Assembly: GCF_014645815.1 (NCBI RefSeq)
Contig: NZ_BMML01000022.1
Location: forward strand, 1 to 64,000
Direction of reading: 5' to 3'
Length of the DNA: 64,000 bases
From: Streptomyces fuscichromogenes
GTDB lineage: Bacteria; Actinomycetota; Actinomycetes; Streptomycetales; Streptomycetaceae
This document shows, one piece after another, positions 41,762 to 48,928 of the stretch. Each line of letters begins with the position of its first letter. Position 1 is the first letter of the stretch. The notes under the pieces are model-generated. The model did no database searches, had not been told where the DNA came from, and was given only the letters and a program-made list of their open reading frames with translations. The position numbers and the translations under genes are program-made.

Positions 41762-43033
41762 ATGAGCACCGGCACCTCCTCAGCAGTCACGACACTGGCA
41801 CCGACCCCCGCCTTCCGCAGGGCCGACCGGCGTCGTCGGCTCGCTTTCTACGGCCCCGCGTTCGTCGCAGCCGTCGCCTACGTCGACCCAGGCAACTTCG
41901 CCACCAACTTCCAGGCGGGGGCCCGGCACGGCTATCTGCTCGTATGGGTCCTCGTCTCGGCCTGCGCGGTGGCGATGTTCATCCAGTACCTGTCCGCCAA
42001 GACCGGCCTGGCCACCGGCCGTGACCTGCCGACGCTCTGCCGCGACAGCTTTCCCCGCCCGGTCGCCGTAGGGCTGTGGGCCCAGGCCGAGATCGTGGCC
42101 ATGGCGACCGATCTGGCGGAGTTCGTAGGCGCAGCGATCGGCCTCTACCTGCTCTTCGGCGTCCCCATGCTGCCCGCCGCCCTGATCACCGCCGTGGCGA
42201 GCTTCGCGATCCTGGCCCTCCAACGGCGCGGCTACCGCCCGTTCGAACTGGCGATCGTCTTTATGCTCGGCGTCATTGCGCTGGGCTTCGCGTACACGGT
42301 CGTCGCCGTCGGCGACCAGTCCGCGTCGGATCTGGCGGCCGGCATGCTGCCCGCGTTCCACGGCACCGACTCGGTGGTGCTGGCCATCGGCATCATCGGA
42401 GCGACGGTCATGCCCCACGTCATCTATCTGCACTCGGCGCTGACCGCGCAGCGACAGCGGCCGGAGGACCCGGCCGAGCGCAGGCGCGTCCTGCGCACGT
42501 TGCGTGTCGACACCACGCTGGGACTGAGCCTGGCCGGGCTGATCAACCTCTCGATGCTCTGCGTCGCGGCCGCAGTCTTCCACGGCACGGGCGGAGACTT
42601 CGACGGCAGTCTGAGCAGCGCGCACGACGGCTTCGGCCGGCTGGTCGGCGGCGGCGCCGCGCTGGCCTTCGCCGCCGCGCTGCTGGCGTCCGGCCTCTCC
42701 TCGTCGGGCGTGGGAACCTACTCCGGCCAGATCATCATGGACGGTTTCCTACGGATGCGGGTTCCGCTGTTCCTCCGCCGGGCCGTCACCATGGCGCCCG
42801 CGCTGACCGTCCTCGCGCTCGGCGTGTCGCCGGACACGGTGCTGCTGATGTCCCAGGTGGTGCTCTCGTTCGGCATCCCCTTCGCGCTGGTCCCGCTGGT
42901 GCTGATCAGCCGTCGCGTGGACCTGATGGGTGATCTGGTCAACCGGGCCCAGACGACCTTCGTGGGGTGGGTGGCGGCCCTGCTCGTCTCCGCGATCAAC
43001 GTGTACCTGCTGTGGCAGGTCTTCTCCGGCTGA
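41762..43033 (+). CDS. mntH: Nramp-family divalent metal (Mn/Fe) importer
   Basis: 423 residues, about eleven membrane segments. The first helix carries YVDPGNFATN (DPGN metal site) and the sixth ATVMPHVIYLHSAL (MPH motif), both diagnostic of MntH. ATG follows CAGGAG. It imports Mn(II)/Fe(II) with protons. No MntR or Fur box was seen; instead the promoter region carries the same palindrome as the ring-cleavage operon. This links metal uptake to the Fe(II)- or Mn(II)-dependent dioxygenase and the cupin, an unusual regulatory tie. Confidence 0.88.
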   Translation: MSTGTSSAVTTLAPTPAFRRADRRRRLAFYGPAFVAAVAYVDPGNFATNFQAGARHGYLLVWVLVSACAVAMFIQYLSAKTGLATGRDLPTLCRDSFPRPVAVGLWAQAEIVAMATDLAEFVGAAIGLYLLFGVPMLPAALITAVASFAILALQRRGYRPFELAIVFMLGVIALGFAYTVVAVGDQSASDLAAGMLPAFHGTDSVVLAIGIIGATVMPHVIYLHSALTAQRQRPEDPAERRRVLRTLRVDTTLGLSLAGLINLSMLCVAAAVFHGTGGDFDGSLSSAHDGFGRLVGGGAALAFAAALLASGLSSSGVGTYSGQIIMDGFLRMRVPLFLRRAVTMAPALTVLALGVSPDTVLLMSQVVLSFGIPFALVPLVLISRRVDLMGDLVNRAQTTFVGWVAALLVSAINVYLLWQVFSG

Positions 43034-43140
43034 AGCCATGTGGTCCTTGCCGTCCCCGAAGGCGTTGCCCGAACTCTCGGGTACTCAACCCGCTGAGGGT
43101 GTGATCCACCCCGGCATGATGCCTCTGTGGCGACCAGAAA

Positions 43141-43308
43141 CCAATCCGCGCACCCTATGCAGCTCTGTTGCTGCATCTCCTCGATGTCGGCGTCGGCCGC
43201 GAACGCCTTCTCGGACCCGGTGATCACGATGCAGCCGTAGTCCGGGTCCCGGTCCAGCGCCTCGGTGGCGGCCACGACCTCGTTCATGACCTGGAGGTTC
43301 AGCGCGAC
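43141..43308 (-). pseudogene. Relic of an enoyl-CoA hydratase gene
   Basis: About 56 codons read LNLQVMNEVVAATEALDRD, YGCIVITGSEKAFAADADIEEM, matching the N-terminal part of crotonase-fold enoyl-CoA hydratases (QVMNEV, GAIIITGSEKAFAAGADI). The glycine of the AGADI oxyanion block is changed to aspartate and the frame then runs into unrelated sequence. No start or C-terminal part remains. The surrounding spacer (43034-43479) holds nothing else recognised. Confidence 0.7.
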
Positions 43309-43479
43309 ACCACACTGATCACGAAGCTCACGCCTGCTCTGAATCCCACCCCGACGGTCGCCACCTGACCAGCCGTACCACTCCGGAACCTGCACATGCC
43401 CACCTCCCACGATCGTCGCCCCGTCCTTGGACCATGTTCGCCAAGGCCGGGGCGACGTCCGTGCCGCCGCGGCTGCGGG

Positions 43480-44055
43480 TCAGCCGTTGCGCAGGCGGGC
43501 CAGCGTCGCGTCCAGGTCGGCCTTGCGGGGCCGGTTGTACGGCAGCTTGGCGAGCATGGCGGCCATACCGCAGGTGTTGGTCACGGCCGAGAGGACCAGG
43601 CCACCGGCGATGCCCGCGGACAGCAGCCGGAAGGCCGGGTGGACCAGCTCGCCCAGTGCCAGACCGAGCAGGACGACCGAGCCCGCGGTGAGACGGACCT
43701 GCCGGTCCATGCCCCAGGTGGCCTTCGTGGTTCCCTCGGGTCGGTGCAGGTCATGGCCCTGGGCGGCCCAGGCACCGGTGCCACCGGCGAGCGTGGCCGT
43801 GTGGACGCCGCTCTCCGCGAGAATGCGGCACGCGTTCTCGGAGCGGGCGCCCGAGGCACACACGACGAGGACCTCGCCGCGTCCGGCGGCGGTACGGATG
43901 TCGGGCAGGGCCCGGTCCAGCGCGTCCAGGGGGACGTTCAAGGCGCCGGGTATGTGGCCACCGGCGTACTCGCCCGGGGTACGGACGTCGATGACGGTGA
44001 GTTCGTGCAGGCGTCCGTCGGCCTCGGCGGGGTGAAGGGTGGTGGGGGTGCTCAT
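43480..44055 (-). CDS. Rhodanese domain fused to a DUF2892-type membrane domain
   Basis: 191 residues. Residues 1-105: rhodanese with VIDVRTPGEYAGGHIPGALN and active-site loop VVCASGARSE (catalytic Cys). Residues about 115-175: two hydrophobic helices (SVVLLGLALGELV, SAGIAGGLVLSAVTNTCGMA) of the DUF2892 kind. It anchors sulfurtransferase activity at the membrane. With the TauE/SafE, rhodanese and persulfide dioxygenase genes to the right it belongs to a sulfide/persulfide detoxification set. Confidence 0.85.
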   Translation of the reverse strand: MSTPTTLHPAEADGRLHELTVIDVRTPGEYAGGHIPGALNVPLDALDRALPDIRTAAGRGEVLVVCASGARSENACRILAESGVHTATLAGGTGAWAAQGHDLHRPEGTTKATWGMDRQVRLTAGSVVLLGLALGELVHPAFRLLSAGIAGGLVLSAVTNTCGMAAMLAKLPYNRPRKADLDATLARLRNG

Positions 44056-44385
44056 GGCGAATCTCGTCCTTGTGTGTCGGAAACTGATCAGGGCGCACGG
44101 ATGCCTGCGCCCGGGGACCTGTCAGTGGAAGTGGCTGCGGAACTCGATCCGGCGGGCGGGGAGCCGCGGTCCGTACCGAACCGGCCGACGGCCGCTGCGT
44201 CCCGTGGGCGCGACCGCGCGGGACGCCGTCGTCGCCGGCCGCCTTCAGCGATGCCTGGTCGAGGCGGACGGCCCCGGGTTCCCGGTGCGGAACGCGGGCG
44301 GTCGAGCGGCCGGCCGGAGCAGCTCTTCCTCTCGACGGCCTGACGGCGACCGGTCACCCCGTGGCCGCGGACCGCGTCGGCGTGG
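44056..44385. other. Intergenic stretch, 330 bp, no gene recognised
   Basis: Between two leftward sulfur-metabolism genes. Short Arg-rich frames on both strands look non-coding. No hairpin or operator of note was seen. Confidence 0.4.
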
Positions 44386-45129
44386 TCAGACGAGCACGTC
44401 GACGAGCATGAAGGCGGCGACCGCGAGGAGGACGTAGGCGAAAATGCGCTGCAGCGTCCCGCCGTTGATCCGGTGCGCCAGGCGTTTGCCGTCCCAGGCG
44501 CCCAGGATCGCCGCCCCGGTGAACGGGGCGATGACCGCCCAGTCCAGGTGCGTTCCCGAGCCGGTCCGGGCGGCGAGCGCGGCCAGGGAGTTGATGGTGA
44601 TGACCAGCAGGCTTGTCCCGACCGCCCGGCGCATGGTCAGTCCGAGCACGCTCACCAGCGCCGGCACGGCGAGGAAGCCGCCGCCCACGCCGAGGAACCC
44701 GGTGACCGCACCGAGTCCGGCACCGGCCACCCCTGCCCTGCCCAGGCGGACCTGGCCGGAGGGCTCGGTGCGTGCGGGCCGCAGCATGCGCAGCGCGGCG
44801 AGGGCGGCTATGACGGCGAAGGCGCTCGTCAGCACCATCTCCGGCAGATGGCTGGAGATCATTCCGGCGATCATCGCCGGCACGATGCCCGCGGCGGCGA
44901 AGAGCAGCCCGGTTCGCCAGACCACATGGCCGTCCCGGGCATGGGCGTTCAGTGCCGTGGCCGAGGTCACGGTGACGATGACCAGGCTCGCCGTGGTCGC
45001 TTCCGCGGGAGTGAAGTGCAGCAGATAGATCAGGGCGGGCACGGCGAGGACGCTGCCGCCCCCGCCGAGACCGCCCAGGGCCAGGCCGATGACGCCACCG
45101 GCGACGAGCGCGAGAATCAGAGTGGTCAT
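44386..45129 (-). CDS. TauE/SafE-family sulfite/organosulfonate exporter
   Basis: 247 residues, about eight membrane segments. Two repeats of the family glycine motif: LGGLGGGGSVLAVPALIYLL and FLGVGGGFLAVPALVSVLGL. In CstR-controlled operons TauE removes sulfite made by persulfide oxidation. ATG overlaps the stop of the rhodanese gene before it. Confidence 0.86.
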   Translation of the reverse strand: MTTLILALVAGGVIGLALGGLGGGGSVLAVPALIYLLHFTPAEATTASLVIVTVTSATALNAHARDGHVVWRTGLLFAAAGIVPAMIAGMISSHLPEMVLTSAFAVIAALAALRMLRPARTEPSGQVRLGRAGVAGAGLGAVTGFLGVGGGFLAVPALVSVLGLTMRRAVGTSLLVITINSLAALAARTGSGTHLDWAVIAPFTGAAILGAWDGKRLAHRINGGTLQRIFAYVLLAVAAFMLVDVLV

Positions 45130-45491
45130 GCTATCGAGCCGTTGTTCCCGCGTTCGTCGACGACCGGGTGCCCCGCGGCGGCCCACTCCTGCATGCCGCC
45201 CTTCACATCGACGGCGTCCGCGCCGCGCGCGACCAGCAGTTCGGCTGCCTGCTGCGAGCGGTGCCCGCTCCGGCAGATCACCACGAGCGGCCTGGCCTGG
45301 GCCCTCGTGGGCAGTGCCCCGCCGGCGGCCAGTCGGGACAGGGGCGCGTGGACGGCGCCCGGCGCGTGCCCGGCGGTCCACTCGGTCTGCTCCCGCACGT
45401 CCAACAGGACGGCTGGAGCGTCGGCACCCTGGGTGCGCTGGTGTGCCTCGTTCACGGTGAGACGATCCGTGCCGCGACGGAAAAGGGACAT
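45126..45491 (-). CDS. Single-domain rhodanese (sulfurtransferase)
   Basis: 121 residues from ATG 45491 (GAGAGG upstream; GTG 45494 possible). AVLLDVREQTEWTAGHAPGA and active loop VICRSGHRSQQAA with the catalytic cysteine; VKGGMQEWAAAGHPV ends the domain. A cytosolic persulfide carrier between the persulfide dioxygenase and the exporter. Confidence 0.87.
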   Translation of the reverse strand: MSLFRRGTDRLTVNEAHQRTQGADAPAVLLDVREQTEWTAGHAPGAVHAPLSRLAAGGALPTRAQARPLVVICRSGHRSQQAAELLVARGADAVDVKGGMQEWAAAGHPVVDERGNNGSIA

Positions 45492-45536
45492 CACATTGCC
45501 TCTCGGAAAGTTCTGGGGTCGGTCGCCCGAGGTGGG

Positions 45537-46895
45537 TCAGCCGGTCACGACCGTCAGCCCGGCGTCCTCGGCGGCATCGAAGCCGTCGTCGACCGCGATG
45601 ACATCCCGGCCGGCGGCGTCCAGCAGCGAGGCGGCGATCCCGGCCCGCATGCCGCCGGCGCAGTGCACCCAGACGGTGCCCGCCGGCACCTCGCCGAGGC
45701 GCTTGTGCAGCTGGTGGACCGGGATGTGGACGGAGTTCTCGATGTAGCCCCCGGCCCGCTCGGATTCACGGCGCACGTCCAGGACGACGATGTCGTCCGT
45801 ACGGTGCTCGGCCAGAGCGGCGAACGTGGAGCGCGGGAAGGAGACGGGGCTCTCGCCCTCGCGCACCCACTCCCCCGGTGTACCGGTCGCCGCCGCGGCG
45901 GGCCGGTCGATGCCCACCCGGACGAGTTCACGCTGGGCGGCGGCCAGCTGCTCGGGGGACTCGGCGAGCAGGGTCACGGCCTTGCCCCACGGGATCATCC
46001 AGGCCAGGTAGGTGGCGATCTTGCCCGCGGCCTCGAAGTTGAAGGATCCGGCGACGTGACCGTCGGCGAACGCCACGCGATTGCGCAGGTCCACCACCCA
46101 CTCGCCGGCCGCGAGCCGCGCGGCGATCTCGTCGGCGTCGGCGACGGCCGGAGCAGTGAGGTCCAGCGCGGCGGGGCCGACCGCGTTCGCGGGACCCATG
46201 TGGGTGTAGTAGGCGGGGATGTCATCGAGTTCGGCGAGCAGTCGTGTGACGAAGGAGTCCACGTCCTGGGTCAGCGCCGCGTTGACGGACTTCTCCTTGC
46301 CGATGGTGGTCGCGTCCCCTTCGGCCTGGGCCGAGGAGCAGAAGCTGCCGAACCCGTGCGTCGGGAGCACGGAGGTCTCGTCCGGCAGCTCCGCGGCCAG
46401 CCGGTGCGCGGAGGCGTGCTGGGCCCTGGCCAGTTGCTCGGTCAGCCGCGGCTCCACCAGGTCCGGTCGGCCCACGGTGCCGATCAGCAGTGACCCTCCG
46501 GTGAAAGCCGCCACCGGCCGTCCCTCCTCCCGCAGCACGTACGAGGTGTGGTGCGGGGTGTGACCGGGCGTGGCAACGGCGCGCAGCTCCAACCCGGTGT
46601 CGACGGTGACGGTGTCGCCGTCGGCCACCGGCACCCGCGCGAACGAGACGTGCGCCGAGGCCGGCACAAGGTAGGCCGCGCCGGTCACCCGGGCCAGCTC
46701 CAGACCTCCGGTGACGTAGTCGTTGTGGATGTGGGTCTCCACCACGTGCGAGATCCGGACCCCGCGACGCGCGGCCACCGCCAGCACCTGGTCGAAGTCA
46801 CGCGGCGGATCGACGGCCACAGCCGTCCGCCCGCCACCGGCGAGGTAGCTGCGGTTGCCGAGGCCCTCAAGGTCAATGGCGTCGATGAAGAACAC
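45537..46895 (-). CDS. Persulfide dioxygenase-rhodanese fusion (ETHE1/CstB-like)
   Basis: 452 residues from the GTG at 46895, seven bases after GGGAG; an in-frame TTG at 46919 is less likely. Residues 1-240: metallo-beta-lactamase fold with VVETHIHNDYVTGG (H-x-H-x-D, iron site), ATPGHTPHHTSYV, FTGGSLLIGTVGR: the ETHE1/persulfide-dioxygenase pattern. Then a degenerate rhodanese (VVDLRNRVAFADGHVAGS, no Cys) and an active one (VVLDVRRESERAGGYI, VHCAGGMRAGIAA). Oxidises persulfide to sulfite and passes sulfane sulfur. First gene of the leftward sulfur operon; two TACCCC-GGGGTA operators lie just upstream. Confidence 0.87.
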   Translation of the reverse strand: MFFIDAIDLEGLGNRSYLAGGGRTAVAVDPPRDFDQVLAVAARRGVRISHVVETHIHNDYVTGGLELARVTGAAYLVPASAHVSFARVPVADGDTVTVDTGLELRAVATPGHTPHHTSYVLREEGRPVAAFTGGSLLIGTVGRPDLVEPRLTEQLARAQHASAHRLAAELPDETSVLPTHGFGSFCSSAQAEGDATTIGKEKSVNAALTQDVDSFVTRLLAELDDIPAYYTHMGPANAVGPAALDLTAPAVADADEIAARLAAGEWVVDLRNRVAFADGHVAGSFNFEAAGKIATYLAWMIPWGKAVTLLAESPEQLAAAQRELVRVGIDRPAAAATGTPGEWVREGESPVSFPRSTFAALAEHRTDDIVVLDVRRESERAGGYIENSVHIPVHQLHKRLGEVPAGTVWVHCAGGMRAGIAASLLDAAGRDVIAVDDGFDAAEDAGLTVVTG

Positions 46896-46919
46896 AGCGA
46901 TGCTCCCTTCCTGCTGCAA

Positions 46920-46935
46920 TTACCCCCTGGGGTAT
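46920..46935. promoter_or_regulatory. CsoR/CstR-type operator 1
   Basis: TTACCCCCTGGGGTAT, an inverted repeat with a G/C tract, typical of CsoR/CstR-family operators. It lies 25-40 bp before the persulfide dioxygenase start. Confidence 0.7.
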
Positions 46936-46953
46936 ATGGGCACGGTAGCAGAC

Positions 46954-46969
46954 ATACCCCGGGGGGTAT
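46954..46969. promoter_or_regulatory. CsoR/CstR-type operator 2
   Basis: ATACCCCGGGGGGTAT, inverted repeat, 34 bp upstream of operator 1. The pair probably gives tight repression of the leftward sulfur operon. Confidence 0.7.
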
Positions 46970-47110
46970 CCATGACAACGGGCGCGAGTACGCAAGCCGA
47001 CACCACGCCGGCCAGAAAGGTTCGCTCTGGCAAATGAATCTCGACGGTCACCGATGCCGAAGACTCGCCTTGCGCACTCTGTGCACTCCCCGTGAGGGTC
47101 GGCGAAATCG

Positions 47111-47335
47111 TTGAAGCCGTACACCTGGGACGGCAGAGCGGCCGCTCTCGCCCACGGCTCCGAGTTCGGTCTCGGCACCGCCGCCAGAACCGCCGACCGG
47201 GACCGTGCCGTCTCCGTCGCCGGCCGGGTTGGCGACGGCACCATCGGGGTCAACGCCTGCGGCCACGACTCCGACTCGCCCTTCGGCGGTCGCGGCGCCA
47301 GCGACCTGGACCGCGCGCTGGGCCCCGAGGACTGA
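47111..47335 (+). pseudogene. Relic of an aldehyde dehydrogenase C-terminus
   Basis: The frame ALAHGSEFGLGTAARTADRDRAV, GRVGDGTIGVNACG, DSPFGGRGASDLDRALGPED matches the last ~75 residues of aldehyde dehydrogenases (NDSEYGL, GTxGVN, PFGGxKxSGxGRELG). Key residues of the last block are changed (KxSG to GASD). No catalytic Cys/Glu domain remains. It lies between the operators of the sulfur operon and the CstR-like gene. Confidence 0.72.
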
Positions 47336-47366
47336 GCGGCCGCCTGTGCCCGCGAGCGAGGTACAT

Positions 47367-47380
47367 TACCCCTAGGGGTA
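47367..47380. promoter_or_regulatory. CsoR/CstR-type operator 3, before the repressor gene
   Basis: TACCCCTAGGGGTA, a perfect 14-bp palindrome, about 30 bp before the CstR-like gene; it suggests autoregulation. It is the same type as the two sites before the persulfide dioxygenase. Confidence 0.75.
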
Positions 47381-47408
47381 TTTTCCGGGTTGTGGGTGAG
47401 GAGTGACG

Positions 47409-47696
47409 GTGAGTCTGGAACTCGAGGGTGCGGAGATGAAGTCCGTACTGAACCGTCTGCGCAGGGCGCAGGGCCAGATCTCCGGGGTGATCCGGATGAT
47501 CGAAGAGGGACAGGACTGCGAGGACGTGGTGACGCAGCTGTCCGCAGCGTCCAGGGCGCTCGATCGGGCCGGGTTCGCCATCATCGCCACCGGCCTGCAG
47601 CAGTGCCTGACGAACGCCGTGGACGGCGCGGCACCCGGCGAGAACCGCGAGCAGATGCGCGCCCGCCTGGAGAAACTGTTCCTCTCCCTGGCCTGA
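47409..47696 (+). CDS. CsoR/FrmR-family repressor, CstR-like persulfide sensor
   Basis: About 95 residues from the GTG at 47409 (GAGGAG five bases before; GTG 47403 is also in frame). All-helical DUF156 protein: LNRLRRAQGQISGVIRMIEEG, DCEDVVTQLSAASRALDRAGF, LQQCLTNAV. The two cysteines (DCED, QQCL) are those used by CstR. The histidine that CsoR needs for copper (HxxxC before the second Cys) is absent, which argues for persulfide rather than copper sensing. The neighbouring sulfur genes and three shared operators support this. Confidence 0.85.
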   Translation: MSLELEGAEMKSVLNRLRRAQGQISGVIRMIEEGQDCEDVVTQLSAASRALDRAGFAIIATGLQQCLTNAVDGAAPGENREQMRARLEKLFLSLA

Positions 47697-48120
47697 GAAC
47701 GGCGCCGTGCCGGGAGCTCAGGCCCGGCGGGACCGAGCACCGGAGCGGCATGTCCGCCTGCGGCGGGGAAGGTCGCCTGCGAGACCGCGCGTCTCACGTG
47801 CGAGCAGTTCGCCCGCCGGACCCTGGCCGCCCCGGGCACGAGCGGCAACGGAGGACCTCGTCAGGTCACCACCCGCGCGGAAGCAGGCGCCGACGACCGC
47901 TCCGGCCGCCACAACGGCGCGGACACAGCCGCGGCACTTCTTGGTCGCGTCGATCACGGAGCCGGCCGCCGGAACACGGCGGTAGGGCCCCTGCGGCGCA
48001 CCCCGGGAAAGGATCGTCAACCGGAGGGGCCGGCCTTCCTCGCGCCGTCGCGGGCGCCGCATCCGCGCAAAGGACGCGGCAGCCGGGCGGCCGGCACACC
48101 TTCAGGCCCGTCGGCACGAC
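47697..48120. other. Intergenic stretch, ~420 bp, no gene recognised
   Basis: Convergent spacer between the CstR-like gene and the TetR gene. Arg/Pro-rich open frames in all directions look like noise of very GC-rich DNA. A cysteine-containing frame on the minus strand (CRGCVRAVVAAGAVVGACF) is not a known family. Confidence 0.35.
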
Positions 48121-48771
48121 TCAACCGCGACGCCGATCCGGGCTGACGTTGCCGACCGCGGCCCGCAGGTCCTCCTCGTCGGCGAGCAGCGGAGGCAGCG
48201 GGGTTGCACTGGCGGGGTCGAGCGAGTCGAAGAGCAGGGCGATGAAGCGGGCCCGCAAGGAGGGGGCGGCGCTGGGGAGTGCGAGACCGGCGACAGCCAT
48301 GACGAGGAAGTGCGGGATGTCCTCGGCGGTGAGGTCGGACCGGATCTCCCCGGCCTCCTGCGCGCGCACCAGAAGCGGGTGGAGCGAGGCACTGAAGTGC
48401 TGGAGAACATCCACCGCCACGTCCGCGAAGTTGCTCGCGAAGGTGACCAGACCTCGTTCCTCGGTGATCAGGTCGAGCAGCCGGGTGGCGATGTCCTGCA
48501 ACGCCTGACGCGTGTCGGGGGCATCGGCCGCACGCTCGACCAGCGGAAGCAGGTCGGATTCGAGGATGTCGTCCAGGACCGCCCGGACCACGGCCTCCCG
48601 GTTGGGAAAGTGCCGGTAGAGCGTGGCGATGCCCACGCCGGCCTCGGCCGCGATCTGTTCCAGCGAGCCCTCACCCTTGCCCAGCACGATGCGTCCGGCG
48701 GCGGTGATGCGCTCCACGCTGGAGCGCGCGTCGACCCGCCGCCGGGGTACGCGGTCATTCGTGATTGCCAT
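48121..48771 (-). CDS. TetR-family regulator
   Basis: 216 residues. Helix-turn-helix at about 20-65: RITAAGRIVLGKGEGSLEQI, AAEAGVGIATLYRHFPNREA. The rest is a helical ligand domain (QALQDIATRLLDLITEERG, RAQEAGEIRSDLTAEDI). Divergent from an MMPL-type pump with twin CTATC-N5-GATAG boxes between them, so it most likely represses the pump and itself and is released by a pump substrate. Confidence 0.87.
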   Translation of the reverse strand: MAITNDRVPRRRVDARSSVERITAAGRIVLGKGEGSLEQIAAEAGVGIATLYRHFPNREAVVRAVLDDILESDLLPLVERAADAPDTRQALQDIATRLLDLITEERGLVTFASNFADVAVDVLQHFSASLHPLLVRAQEAGEIRSDLTAEDIPHFLVMAVAGLALPSAAPSLRARFIALLFDSLDPASATPLPPLLADEEDLRAAVGNVSPDRRRG

Positions 48772-48834
48772 CCGTGAATCTTCCCTGCTCTGCGACGAAA
48801 GCCGATGGCGGCCACCCCACCGACCGGTAGAACT

Positions 48835-48868
48835 CTATCGCATTGATAGTCTCCTATCGGTTTGATAG
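48835..48868. promoter_or_regulatory. Twin TetR operators
   Basis: CTATCGCATTGATAG (48835-48849) and CTATCGGTTTGATAG (48854-48868) are two inverted repeats of the form CTATC-N5-GATAG, 19 bp centre to centre, in the spacer between the divergent TetR and MMPL genes. Confidence 0.75.
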
Positions 48869-48928
48869 TAGTCTCTCGCTTCATCACGTGGCCTGGCCCA
48901 CCAGGCCGTGACAGACAGGGAGAGCTCT

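Noticed and set aside
47409..47696. Copper-sensing CsoR
   Set aside because: The histidine before the second cysteine is absent and the neighbours are sulfur genes, not copper ATPases.
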